Source: Streptomyces sp. TP-A0356
Lineage (GTDB): Bacteria > Actinomycetota > Actinomycetes > Streptomycetales > Streptomycetaceae
Direction: 5' to 3'
Assembly: GCF_001417775.1 (NCBI RefSeq)
Contig: NZ_BBZJ01000030.1
Coordinates: 39,642 to 103,641 of the forward strand
Length of the DNA stretch: 64,000 nt
This document shows, piece after piece, positions 37,065 to 45,664 of this stretch. Within the stretch, counting starts at the first letter, position 1. Each line of letters opens with the position of its first letter. The translations under genes and the position numbers were made by a program. The notes beneath the pieces are model-generated. The model was not told the origin of the DNA. It searched no databases and saw nothing but the letters and a program-made list of their open reading frames with translations.

Positions 37065-38855
37065 ATGAGTGCCATACGAGCGGCGATGGACGGCAAGCAA
37101 GTGACAGGCAGTACGACGACCGGCTTCAGACCGACACCGAGACTTCCGGCACTGCGCACCGCGCCATGGGGCCTGATGGCGCTGGCCGTCGTGGTCGGCG
37201 CCGGAGCCGGCGCGGGCTCGGTCGTCTTCCGCTGGTGCATCAAGACCTTCACGCGTCTCTTCTCCGGACACGCCGACTACGCGGCCTCCCCCGGCGCGGC
37301 CCATCCGCACGTGCCCTGGCTGGGCCCGTACTTCGTCCTCCTCGCCCCGGTGATCGGCGGCCTGCTGTACGGGCCGCTGGTGAACCGGTTCGCCAAGGAG
37401 GCGCGCGGGCACGGGGTGCCCGAGGTGATGCTGGCGGTCGCTCAGCGCGGCGGGCGGATCAGCCCGAAGGTCGCCGTCGTCAAGACGCTCGCCTCCGCCC
37501 TGACCATCGGCTCCGGGGGCTCGGTGGGCCGTGAGGGACCGATCGTGCAGATCGGCTCGGCGCTCGGCTCCACCCTGGGCCGGATGACGAAGGTGACCGA
37601 GGGCCGGATGAAACTTCTGGTCGCATGCGGTGCGGCGGGCGGCATAGCCGCGACCTTCAACGCTCCACTGGCCGGCGTCTTCTTCGCCATGGAGCTGATC
37701 CTCGGCACTTTCACCGCCGAAGCCTTCGGCGCCACCGTGCTGGCCAGCGTCACCGCGAGCGTCATCGGACGCGCCGCCTTCGGTGACACGGCGTTCCTGA
37801 ACCTCCCCGGCTTCCACGTGGACCACCTCGCCCAGTACGGCCTGTTCGCGGTGCTCGGCCTGGTCGCGGCCGTGGTCGGCGTGGGCTTCGCCCATTTCCT
37901 GTACCTGGTCGAGGACGCCTGCGACTGGCTGTGGCGCGGCCCGGAGTGGCTGCGCCCGGCGGTCGGCGGGCTGGCGCTCGGCCTGGTACTGCTGGCCCTG
38001 CCCGAGATGTACGGCGTCGGCTACCCGGTGCTCCAGAAGGCGACCGCGGGCGGCTACGCGGTCGGCTTCCTGCTTCTGCTGCTGGTGGGGAAGATGCTGG
38101 CGACCAGCCTGACGATCGGCATCGGCGGCTCCGGCGGGGTGTTCGCCCCGAGCCTGTTCGTCGGGGCGATGCTCGGTTCGGCGTACGGCATCGGCGTCCA
38201 CCACCTGCTGCCCGCCTCCGCCGGCGCGGTCGGCGCGTACGCGCTGGTCGGCATGGGCGCCGTCTTCGCCGGCGCGGCGCGGGCGCCGATCACCGCCGTG
38301 GTGATCCTGTTCGAGCTCACCGGCGAGTACTCGATCATCCTGCCGCTGATGCTGGCCATCGTGCTGGCCACCGCCACCAGCCAGCTGCTGACCAACGACA
38401 CCATCTACACCCTCAAACTCCGCCGCCGCGGCATCGACCTCGAAGGCCCGGCCCAGGGCGCGAGGATCGGAGGACAGTCGGTCGGTTCCGTGATGGAACC
38501 CCTGCCGTCCCCGCTGCCCGCGTCGACGACGCTCGCGGACTCCGCCGACCTGCTGAGCCTGTCGGGCCACGGCGCGCTCCCGGTCATCGACGACGCCGGC
38601 GAGTACGTCGGCGTGGTGACCGCCCAGGCGGTCGCCGAGGCCCTGGCGGAGGAACCGGAGACGGCCCCGGTCCAGGTCGGCGAGCTGGCTGAACCACCCG
38701 ACCAGGTCACCGCCGACCAGCCCCTCGCCCAGGTCCTGCACACCCTGCTGGCAGCCACGGGCACCGGTGTACCGGTCCTCGACTCCGAGCGGGGCAAGCC
38801 GGTCGGCTGGCTCAGCCATCAGAGCGCTCTGCGCGCGGTGCACGCGACGGCCTGA
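37065..38855 (+). CDS. ClC-family chloride channel/antiporter with CBS domains
   Basis: Homodimeric anion transporter of the cytoplasmic membrane, 596 residues. Motifs GSGGSVGREGPIVQIGSALG (with the gating/proton Glu of GREGP) and GIGGSGGVFAPSLFVGAMLG (second selectivity segment) are intact. From about residue 465 a CBS pair follows (VGSVMEPLPSPLPASTTLAD, GHGALPVIDDAGEYVGVVTA, TGVPVLDSERGKPVGWLSHQ), a cytoplasmic regulatory module. ATG 37065 has AAAGGGA upstream. The TTTGCATAATGCAAA operator overlaps its probable promoter, linking it to acid, salt or redox stress control. Confidence 0.9.
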   Translation: MSAIRAAMDGKQVTGSTTTGFRPTPRLPALRTAPWGLMALAVVVGAGAGAGSVVFRWCIKTFTRLFSGHADYAASPGAAHPHVPWLGPYFVLLAPVIGGLLYGPLVNRFAKEARGHGVPEVMLAVAQRGGRISPKVAVVKTLASALTIGSGGSVGREGPIVQIGSALGSTLGRMTKVTEGRMKLLVACGAAGGIAATFNAPLAGVFFAMELILGTFTAEAFGATVLASVTASVIGRAAFGDTAFLNLPGFHVDHLAQYGLFAVLGLVAAVVGVGFAHFLYLVEDACDWLWRGPEWLRPAVGGLALGLVLLALPEMYGVGYPVLQKATAGGYAVGFLLLLLVGKMLATSLTIGIGGSGGVFAPSLFVGAMLGSAYGIGVHHLLPASAGAVGAYALVGMGAVFAGAARAPITAVVILFELTGEYSIILPLMLAIVLATATSQLLTNDTIYTLKLRRRGIDLEGPAQGARIGGQSVGSVMEPLPSPLPASTTLADSADLLSLSGHGALPVIDDAGEYVGVVTAQAVAEALAEEPETAPVQVGELAEPPDQVTADQPLAQVLHTLLAATGTGVPVLDSERGKPVGWLSHQSALRAVHATA

Positions 38856-38895
38856 GGGCACGGTTGCAAGCGTTCCGGCCGCCATCCCCTCTCAT

Positions 38896-38910
38896 TTTGC
38901 AGTGTGCAAA
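38896..38910. promoter_or_regulatory. Palindrome TTTGCA-GTG-TGCAAA, putative MarR operator
   Basis: Perfect arms. It lies 48 bases before the ATG of the zinc-ribbon fragment that leads into the DUF4396 remnant. Confidence 0.7.
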
Positions 38911-38957
38911 AATGGGTACCGGGACCTCGAAGGGTGACATCACTCCAGGGAGGTGCC

Positions 38958-39041
38958 ATGCACAGCGAGCACACCCGGCGCTCCTACTCGTTCGTCTGCC
39001 TTGACTGCGGACACGGCTGGGAAGCCACGTCGCCACGGTGA
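38958..39041 (+). pseudogene. N-terminal zinc-ribbon fragment (27 codons)
   Basis: ATG with GGGAGG upstream; reads HTRRSYSFVCLDCGHGWE before diverging and stopping after 27 codons. Small Streptomyces proteins start the same way and continue with a second CxxC pair, absent here. The stop (TGA at 39039) is directly followed by the DUF4396 reading, so a deletion probably fused two genes under the palindrome promoter. Confidence 0.55.
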
Positions 39042-39476
39042 GTGTCCTCGGCCAAGGCCATCAGCCACTGCGGCGCGGGGTGCGTCCTCGGTGACATCGT
39101 CGGCGAGTGGCTGGTGCGGGCGACCGGCATGACCGTCGCCTGGCCAGCCGCTGTACGCCGACTTCCTGATGGACTTCACCCTCGCCTGGCTGTTCGGCAT
39201 CGGTTTCCAGTACTTCACCATCGCCCCCATGCGCGACATCGGCGTCGCCCAGGGGCTGTGGGCCGCCATGAAGGCCGACACGTTCTCCATCGTGTCGTTC
39301 CAGATCGGTCTGTTCGCGGGCATGTGGTTCTACCAGGAGGCGCTCTTCGCGCCGGGACTGGCGAAGACCACGGCCGCGTACTGGCCGCTGATGCAGCTCG
39401 CCATGAACGTCGGCTTCTTCACGGCCTGGCCTGTCAAGGATGGCTGGTGCGCGCCGGCTGGAAAGAGCGGATGTGA
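39042..39476 (+). pseudogene. DUF4396 membrane protein, frameshifted
   Basis: Pieces in order: SSAKAISHCGAGCVLGDIVG, then after a shift near 39150 LYADFLMDFTLAWLFGIGFQ, MRDIGVAQGLWAAMKADTFS and FQIGLFAGMWFYQEALF, and after a shift near 39450 the tail VRAGWKERM with a stop. The pattern (HCxxGC start, four helices, His/Met/Asp pairs in the membrane) is DUF4396, sometimes found with metal homeostasis genes. Two small frame changes and loss of its own start make it a likely pseudogene. Confidence 0.65.
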
Positions 39477-39529
39477 CCGTGGCGGCCCGGGCCGGAGCGA
39501 CACTTCAGCATTCATGGCATCATGCAATC

Positions 39530-39544
39530 TTTACCTAGCGCAAA
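39530..39544. promoter_or_regulatory. Variant palindrome TTTACC-TAG-CGCAAA
   Basis: A weaker version of the TTTGCA-N3-TGCAAA motif (three of twelve arm bases differ). The same variant recurs at 40428 before the paralogous gene, so the pair probably copied promoter and gene together. Confidence 0.45.
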
Positions 39545-39607
39545 GGATCTCTTTCCGTATCGCCTTCGTACGACGGGACAGCCACGCCGCCAGCACCAGG
39601 AGGCACC

Positions 39608-40390
39608 ATGCCCGTCTCGCGCAGCACGATCGGATCCCTCGCCGTCGGCGGGGCACTCGCCGCCACACTCGCCGCCCTCGTCTACCCGAGCATGCTCGGC
39701 ATCCAGGCCACCTCCTCGAACGCGTCGAGGATCATCGCCAACACCCAGTGGGGACCGCTCACCGAGTCCGACCGCAACTTCGTCGTCTTCGTGCGCTCCG
39801 CCGGGCTGTGGGAGGGCCCCTCGGGGGACCTGGCCATGAAGAAGGGGACGACCGCGGCCGTGCGGGAGGCCGGGCGGCATTTGGTCATCGGGCACGCCGC
39901 GCTCGACGCCAGCTGCCGGAAGATCGCCCCCGAGCTGAACATCACCATCCCCAACCAGCCGACACCTCAGCAGGCGGGCTTTCTTGCGACGTTCCAGTCG
40001 GACACGGGCAAGCAGTTCGACACTGACTTCGCCAACATCCTGCGCGTCACCCACGGCTCGATCTTCAACACCATCGCCAAGGTCCGCTCCACGACCGAGA
40101 ACACACTCGTACGCGCTCTGGCCGACCAGGCCAACGACGTGGTCCTGGACCACATCACGCAGATGGAGAAGACCGGACTGGTCAACTACGACCAGGTCAA
40201 CTTCCAGATAACGACCCCTCCGAAGCTCCCGTCCGCGCAGGTGACGCCGCCGGTGCCGCAGGCGGGAGCGCCCCAGGTCGTCCTCACGGCGCCTCCCGGC
40301 CTGTCGACCGAGGGAGTGCCGACGGGTCCGGCCGTCACCTCGGAGGGCTCCTCCGGGGCGTCCCCGACGCCGTCGCCGACCGCGGGATGA
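39608..40390 (+). CDS. DUF4142 secreted protein, paralog A
   Basis: A 260-residue extracytoplasmic protein. The N-terminus has a hydrophobic signal segment (IGSLAVGGALAATLAALVYP). The body is a DUF4142 four-helix, ferritin-like domain: LTESDRNFVVFVRSAGLWEG, EAGRHLVIGHAALDASCRKI, FDTDFANILRVTHGSIFNTI and NDVVLDHITQMEKTGLVNY. A Pro/Ser/Thr-rich tail follows. Ribosome site AGGAGG precedes ATG 39608. The family function is unknown; His, Glu and Asp in the helices could bind metal. A frameshifted tandem paralog follows. Confidence 0.8.
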   Translation: MPVSRSTIGSLAVGGALAATLAALVYPSMLGIQATSSNASRIIANTQWGPLTESDRNFVVFVRSAGLWEGPSGDLAMKKGTTAAVREAGRHLVIGHAALDASCRKIAPELNITIPNQPTPQQAGFLATFQSDTGKQFDTDFANILRVTHGSIFNTIAKVRSTTENTLVRALADQANDVVLDHITQMEKTGLVNYDQVNFQITTPPKLPSAQVTPPVPQAGAPQVVLTAPPGLSTEGVPTGPAVTSEGSSGASPTPSPTAG

Positions 40391-40427
40391 CGCGGCCCCA
40401 TCGGCCGCCGTGTGGCAGCGTGCAAGT

Positions 40428-40442
40428 TTTACCTTGCGCAAT
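40428..40442. promoter_or_regulatory. Variant palindrome TTTACC-TTG-CGCAAT
   Basis: Counterpart of the site at 39530, upstream of the second DUF4142 gene. Confidence 0.4.
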
Positions 40443-40499
40443 GATTGGTCGGACTCCGCGTACCTCTTGACGAACACTTTGCTCGCGTCAGGAGGCATC

Positions 40500-41245
40500 A
40501 TGCCCATTGCCCGCACCACGCTCGGAACCCTCGTCGTCGGCTATGCGCTCACCGCCACATTGGCCGCCCTCGTCTACCCGAGCATGCTCGGTGTGCAGAC
40601 CACGCCGTCCGATCCGTCCCGGATCATCGCCAACACCCAGTGGGGTCCGCTGACCGAGGGCGACCGCGACTTCGTCGTGAAGGTCCGCTCCGCCGGGCTC
40701 TGGGAGTACCCGCTGGGCGAACTCGCTCTGCAGAAGGGCTCGACTCCGGAGATGAAGGAAGCGGGCAAGCACCTGATCGTCGGGCACGCCGGGCTGGACG
40801 ACCTGTGCCGCAAGATCGCGCCCATGCTGAACATCACGCTGCCCAACCAGGCCACCCCGCACAGCAGCAGTTCGTCGCGACGTCCGCGGCCCAGTCCGGC
40901 CTGCAGTTCGACAGCACCGCCACGAACATCATGCGCGTCACCCACGGGCAGATCTTCCCGACCATCGCCAAGATCCGCGCCAGCACCACCAACACCCTGG
41001 TGCGTCAGCTCGCCGACCTCGCCAACGACACCGTCCTGGACCACATCACGGTCCTGGAGAAGACCGGCGTGGTCAACTTCGACCAGGTCAACTTACAGCA
41101 GACCACGCCGCCGAGGCTGCCCAAGGACCAGCTGACCCCGCCCGCACCGCAGCCCGGGGCACCCATGGTCGCGCTCACACCGCGTCCCGACCTGAACATC
41201 AACACCGCCTCACCCGCCCCGACGCCCACCCCGGCGGCCGAGTGA
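40500..41245 (+). pseudogene. DUF4142 secreted protein, paralog B, frameshifted
   Basis: Closely similar to the gene at 39608 (signal segment LGTLVVGYALTATLAALVYP, LTEGDRDFVVKVRSAGLWEY). Near 40861 the CAG repeat region reads CCGCACAGCAGCAG where CCGCAGCAGCAG is expected, shifting the frame. The rest continues in a second frame (QQFVATSAAQSGLQFDSTAT to NTASPAPTPTPAAE) and ends at 41245. AGGAGG precedes the ATG. Inactive unless the change is a sequencing error in the short repeat. Confidence 0.8.
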
Positions 41246-41280
41246 CCGACGGCAGACCGCGCGGGTTCGGCCGGGACACC

Positions 41281-41989
41281 TCAGCGCTTCGCGCCGGCGG
41301 GACGGGAAAGCCGGTAGGAGCGGACGACCGCGACCAGGCTTCCGGCGACAAGAGCGGCCGCCCACGGCGCCAGACCGCGCAGGGGCTCCCATCCGCTCGA
41401 CCCCGGCTCCACACCGCGCGGGGCCACCCGCCCCTCGGGGTCGTAGACGAGCGCGATCGCGTCCCCGGGGCGGGTCGTTCGTCCCCGCGCAGCCGCGCCA
41501 GATCCGGACCTTGAGCGGCATGCCGTCCGCGTCCCGCACCGAGCACAGATACCGGCCCGTCCGCCGCCCGTGGCCCAGCCGTCCTCGACCGACGTCACGG
41601 TCACGGACTGCACCCGTCCCCGTTCCGTCAGCACGACTCCGGCGGCCGCCTGCGGGGCGTGCAGCGCGAGGCACACGCCGAGCAACGCGACGACACCGAC
41701 CAGCGCACGCCCGGCTCCGACGGACACGAGGTACAGCACGAGCGCCGCCGCGCAGGCCAGGTCCCCTTTCACCGTCGGCGAGCGACGGGCGGCCCGTCCG
41801 GGTGCCGTAGAGGGTCGTGCCGACGACAGCCCCGGTTGTGAGGAACCTCGCAAGGAAGCCCTCCGCGACCAGCCACCGCGGCGGAGGTCCGACGAACTCG
41901 GCGGGGTCCCAGACCGTGGCGCGCAGATGCGTCATGAGGCGGAAGTCGGCGGACGGCGAGGCCCGGTGCGTCCGGCGCACGAGTGCCAT
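41281..41989 (-). pseudogene. Membrane protein with several frameshifts
   Basis: The reading starts MTHLRATVWDPAEFVGPPPR and WLVAEGFLARFLTTGAVVGT, shifts, then SPTVKGDLACAAALVLYLVS and LVGVVALLGVCLALHAPQAA, shifts to YLCSVRDADGMPLKVRIWRG, shifts back to RPGDAIALVYDPEGRVAPRG and WEPLRGLAPWAAALVAGSLV before stopping. It had three to four membrane helices and a central extracytoplasmic domain of DUF3592-like type. At least three single-base changes break it. The CTTGCATTATGCAAG palindrome is about 120 bases upstream. Confidence 0.65.
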
Positions 41990-42107
41990 CCCCCGCGTCC
42001 CTCCTCAATTCCCCGGCGTCCGTGCCGTCCCGCGGCGCTGTCACGGCCGGACACACTCGCTCCACACATGCACCGGAGCAGGCGGCGAAGCCCACCTTCA
42101 CATTTTC

Positions 42108-42122
42108 CTTGCATTATGCAAG
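42108..42122. promoter_or_regulatory. Palindrome CTTGCA-TTA-TGCAAG, putative MarR operator
   Basis: Perfect 6-bp arms. On the minus strand the centre reads CATAAT, placing a -10 box for the membrane-protein pseudogene to the left. It lies in the gap after the MarR gene. Confidence 0.7.
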
Positions 42123-42198
42123 ACAAGTGAGGTCCAGAGAAGAGGCGCCCGAAGGCGGATCCGGACCGGCCCCGCACGCCGGTCCGGCCGGGCGCGGC

Positions 42199-42738
42199 TC
42201 ACACGTCGCGGACCATCGCCTCGTCCACGACCCAGCCGAGCGGGTGCGGATCCGGGCTGTCGGCGGCGGGGGTCGCCGGGGGCTCACCGCCAGCCCTGTT
42301 GAAGGCGCCCAGGGCCTCGATCAGCGCGAGCCGCTGTGTGGGGCCGAGCCGGGCGACGATCGCCGCGATCTCGGAACGGCGCCGGGCGGTGACGTCCTCG
42401 ACGGTGCGCCGGCCCTCCTCGGTGAGCTGCAGCAGGGTCTCGCGGCGGTTGTCGGGGTTGGTCTGGCGGTCGGCGAGCCCAGCGGCGATGAGCCGGTCGA
42501 CCATGCGCATCGCGGTGGACGGGGCCACCTGGAGCAGGTCGGCGAGCGCCACCAGCTTGGTGGCGCCCCGGGTGGCCAGCACGACCAGCATCCGGAACTG
42601 CGGGAGGGTGACCCGCTCCTCGACCTCGGCGAGTGAACGGGCGGAGACCGCCACCAGCAGGCGCGAGGCGGTCAGCACCGCACGGGTGACCGCATCGACA
42701 TCTTCCATGGCCCCCGCTGGGGTCGCGTGCTCCGGCAT
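42199..42738 (-). CDS. MarR family transcriptional regulator
   Basis: A 179-residue winged-helix dimer. DNA-binding core: VTLPQFRMLVVLATRGATKL, VALADLLQVAPSTAMRMVDR (recognition helix), LIAAGLADRQTNPDNRRETL (wing), then the dimer helices. ATG 42738 has AAAGGA close upstream; 42708 is an in-frame alternative. It sits at the end of a 10-kb group of genes carrying the TTTGCA-N3-TGCAAA palindrome and is the only DNA-binding protein there, so it is the best candidate to bind it. A weak version (TCGGCACGGTACAAA, minus strand) is just before its own start. Confidence 0.85.
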   Translation of the reverse strand: MPEHATPAGAMEDVDAVTRAVLTASRLLVAVSARSLAEVEERVTLPQFRMLVVLATRGATKLVALADLLQVAPSTAMRMVDRLIAAGLADRQTNPDNRRETLLQLTEEGRRTVEDVTARRRSEIAAIVARLGPTQRLALIEALGAFNRAGGEPPATPAADSPDPHPLGWVVDEAMVRDV

Positions 42739-42744
42739 AGGTCC

Positions 42745-42759
42745 TTTGTACCGTGCCGA
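42745..42759 (-). promoter_or_regulatory. Degenerate MarR operator at the marR start
   Basis: On the minus strand TCGGCA-CGG-TACAAA matches 9 of 12 arm positions of the shared palindrome, next to the marR ribosome site. Autoregulation is plausible; the match could be chance. Confidence 0.3.
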
Positions 42760-43245
42760 AGTCGCCGCCCTCTCAGGCGATGGGTACAGAACAGATTTTC
42801 CTTCCCCATGACCGTGGTACCGCAGGAGCAGCATCGCGGCGTCGTCGTGCAGCGGTCCGTCGGCACGTCTGACCAAGTCTTCCCGCAGAACCTCCAGAGC
42901 ATGGTCGACTTCGGGCTCCTTGAGCAGGTCGGCCCGTTCGTCGAGGGGGTAGAAGGAGCCTTCGGCGTCCCGGGTCTCGGTGACGCCGTCGGTGTACAGC
43001 AGGAGCTGGTCGCCGGGCTCGAAGGCCCCTCGGCCCCGTGGGTGCCAAGACCGAGCGGGAGGGCGTGCGGGCGGCTGCGGGAAGTCGGCGCTGCCGTCCT
43101 GCCGCACGACCATCGGTGCCGGATGGCCGAAGTCGAGGAAGACGACCTCGCGAGCGGAGCCGATCCCGGCGAGCACCGCCGTGACGAACTTCTCGCCCTC
43201 CAGCTCCCGGGCCACACTGCGCTCCAGCCGCTCCCCCAGCCCCAC
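42760..43245 (-). pseudogene. C-terminal fragment of a PP2C/SpoIIE-type phosphatase
   Basis: Reads ERLERSVARELEGEKFVTAV, REVVFLDFGHPAPMVVRQDG, FEPGDQLLLYTDGVTETRDA and LHDDAAMLLLRYHGHGEGKS, the second half of an RsbU/SpoIIE phosphatase domain with two of its Asp motifs. About ten residues after PQPP are in another frame. The N-terminal half is missing and a different gene fragment takes its place. No stop separates it from the marR frame, so its reading runs in frame into the regulator. Confidence 0.65.
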
Positions 43246-43463
43246 CAGGTCGGGTCCTCGGAAGGGCCGGCCGGAGCGATCCAGGTGACCCAGGCCGGAT
43301 GGACGGCGAACCCGGCCCGCCGCAGTTGCGGTCGGCTGCGCGGCTCGGGGTCGACGACGCGGACCACGTCGAACTCACCTCGCAACGAAGCCCAGTCCGT
43401 GTTCAGGGCTTCGTCGGCCGTCACCACTGCCGTGGTCAGTCCGTACGCGGTCTCGACAACCAT
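43246..43463 (-). pseudogene. N-terminal fragment of an unknown protein, joined to the phosphatase remnant
   Basis: The ATG at 43463, with CCAGGAGG upstream, reads VVETAYGLTTAVVTADEALN, SLRGEFDVVRVVDPEPRSRP and LRRAGFAVHPAWVTWIAPAG. This is the start of a protein I place near GNAT-like acyltransferases with low certainty. It ends abruptly at the phosphatase fragment, so a deletion has joined them. Confidence 0.45.
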
Positions 43464-43873
43464 CCATGCCTCCTGGCCCTGGGGGTTCGGGGCGGAGCCC
43501 CGCGTGTTCTTGTTCCGTTCGGCACACCGGGCGTCGCGCCGCGTGCCGCGATCACATCGGCACCGCGTCACACGGACGCCGTCCTCGCACGAGCGTGGTG
43601 TCGGATCGCGACCGGGCGGCAGCCCCCGGTGGCTGTCGCCGCTTCGGCCGATCCGGCGACAGCCCCGGAGCACTCCCGTCCTCGCCGCACCCGAAACGGC
43701 CCCGACCATGGAGCCGACCACAGCAGGTCGGTTCGGCGATGTGGTCGAGACCGCTCGGCATCGCAGTCGGCTCCTGCGCGCAGCCGCACGGCGTGCAGGC
43801 CGCGAGGAGCGCCAGGAGCCTTCTGCCGGTTGATCAGCCTGGCGGTGTGCGTGCGCAGGTCAACCGGGCGAAT
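43464..43873. other. Gene-free stretch of 410 bp
   Basis: No gene, repeat or palindrome of the local type seen; separates the MarR group from the multicopper oxidase. Confidence 0.45.
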
Positions 43874-45499
43874 CTAGTCGACGACGTCGATGTAGCTCAT
43901 CATGCCGTTGTCCTCATGGGCCGCGATGTGGCAGTGGAACATGACCTTGCCGGTGAAGTCGGAGAACGGGACGCGGATGACCACCTTGCCGGGCACGCCG
44001 TTGACCGCGTGGGGCACCGGGATGATGTCCTGACGGCCGACGTAGGGCTGGGGCACGCCGTTGATCGACATGACCTGGAAGGAGTCGGTGTGGATGTGGA
44101 AGGGGTGGTCCTCACCGGCCTCGTTGGTGAGGCTCCACTCCTCGACGGTGTTCAGCTTCGCGGGGGTGCTGAACACCGAGGAGTCCATACGGAACTGCCG
44201 GCCGTTGATGAGGAAGCCTTGCGAGTCGTCCCCGCTGAGGGTCACGCTGCGGTGCTGCGCGATGGTGGCGTCGGACAGGTCGGGAGGCGAGGTGGGCAGC
44301 GCGCCGGAGACGGTGGGCAGTTGGGCCTGCGTGCTGCCGGCGATGTTGACGTTGAACAGCGGGGTGTCCGGGTAGCTGTCACCGTCCGGACCGTTGCTGA
44401 AAGCGAGCGTGCGCAGGGTGGTCCTGCCGGTCCGGCCGCCGGCGGTGACCAGCACGTCGTAGCGCTTGCCGGGGGGCAACAGCAGGGTGTCGGCCGTGGT
44501 CGCCTCGGAGGCCGGAACGCCGTCCTGGCCGATCACGGTGAACCGGTAGCCGTCGAGCTGCAGGTGATACCAGATGTCAGCACCGACGTTGGCCAGGCGC
44601 CACAGCTGGGTCTCACCGGGCTTGATGGTGAGCACGGGCAGCAGCTGCCCGTTGACCAGCCGCACCGTCGGGGCGTTGGAGTCGATCGACGTGGTGTCGG
44701 TGTTCTGGATGATGTGGCCGGACTTGTCGAGCTGAACGTCCTTCAGATCCACGGTGTGCGTGGTGATGTTCCGCGGGGCGGGCGGCAGCAGGGCCCGGTC
44801 GTCGCCGACGACCATGGCACCCGAGAGGCCGGCGAAGATCTGGTTCTCCACGTCGCCAGGGGAGAGGGAGGCGCTGGGCGAAGGGGGCATGTCCATGCCC
44901 GCCATGCCGGAGCCGTCCGGCGGGCAGGTCGTGCCCATGGCGTGGCTGTGGTACCAGTACGTGCCGACCGGATGGTTGGCGGGCAGGTCCAGGTGGTACT
45001 GGAGCGTGCTGCCCGGGGCGACGCACAGAAACGAATCGTCCGAGTCGTTCGACGGCGAGACGTGCAGGCCGTGAAAGTGCAGATTGGTCGCAACCGCAAG
45101 GTTGTTGACCAAGGTGATCGTGGCGTGCTCACCCGGCAGGAAGTGCAGAGTGGGGGCGATGAACGAGCCGTTGTAGGACTGGCCCCACACCTGCTTGCCG
45201 GCCACCGCGAAACGCGTGTCGTGCGCGTTCAGGGTGATGGTCATGTTCGGGCTGGTGACGGTGTCGAGGACCGGCGGGTCGGCGAAAGGCTGTCCGGAGG
45301 TCATGCCCGTCTGCTGCTGGGCCGTCGAGAGCGGCTGATCCGTCGTCGACGCCGAGGTCGGCGCGGCCGAGGCGCCCCGGGAATACACGACCGCGGCGGC
45401 AAGGACCAGGAGCGCGGCTGCCAGCGTCTGGATCGTCAGGACGTGCCGTCGTCTCTGTCGGCGGCCTGCATCCGGCACAGTGCCGGTGGTGTTGGACAT
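43874..45499 (-). CDS. Secreted multicopper oxidase (laccase-like)
   Basis: Oxidises phenols, amines or metal ions with reduction of O2 to water, outside the cell. 541 residues: Arg-rich start and hydrophobic segment (residues 20-47, ending RGASAAP, likely signal peptide), then three cupredoxin domains. All four copper motifs are present: NLHFHGLHVSP near 140, TYWYHSHAMG near 185, DHPFHIHTDSFQV near 470 and MFHCHIAAHEDNGMM near 522 (type 1 His-Cys-His with axial Met). Ribosome site AGGGGAAC precedes ATG 45499. Substrate unknown; copper handling or pigment formation are usual guesses. Confidence 0.9.
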   Translation of the reverse strand: MSNTTGTVPDAGRRQRRRHVLTIQTLAAALLVLAAAVVYSRGASAAPTSASTTDQPLSTAQQQTGMTSGQPFADPPVLDTVTSPNMTITLNAHDTRFAVAGKQVWGQSYNGSFIAPTLHFLPGEHATITLVNNLAVATNLHFHGLHVSPSNDSDDSFLCVAPGSTLQYHLDLPANHPVGTYWYHSHAMGTTCPPDGSGMAGMDMPPSPSASLSPGDVENQIFAGLSGAMVVGDDRALLPPAPRNITTHTVDLKDVQLDKSGHIIQNTDTTSIDSNAPTVRLVNGQLLPVLTIKPGETQLWRLANVGADIWYHLQLDGYRFTVIGQDGVPASEATTADTLLLPPGKRYDVLVTAGGRTGRTTLRTLAFSNGPDGDSYPDTPLFNVNIAGSTQAQLPTVSGALPTSPPDLSDATIAQHRSVTLSGDDSQGFLINGRQFRMDSSVFSTPAKLNTVEEWSLTNEAGEDHPFHIHTDSFQVMSINGVPQPYVGRQDIIPVPHAVNGVPGKVVIRVPFSDFTGKVMFHCHIAAHEDNGMMSYIDVVD

Positions 45500-45664
45500 C
45501 GGTTCCCCTGTTTATTCGAAACGGTGATGAGATCGGCTGGTGAACAACTCCCGTTCAGCACAAGCGAGGCAGCCCGTTCGGACACAGCGCTGACACAGGA
45601 GGTCTCGGTGGGCCGTGGCTGATCTGCCGTGGCCTCATTGGTTGTCGTCCGACGCGTACGGACG

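Noticed and set aside
35733..38885. A 1050-codon open frame on the minus strand
   Set aside because: It is antisense to the ClC channel and the permease, is rich in Gly, Arg, Gln and Asp and has no domain; such frames arise from the G/C third-position bias of the true genes.
40500..41245. Programmed ribosomal frameshift in the second DUF4142 gene
   Set aside because: No slippery heptamer with a downstream structure is evident, and neighbouring genes show random single-base breaks as well.
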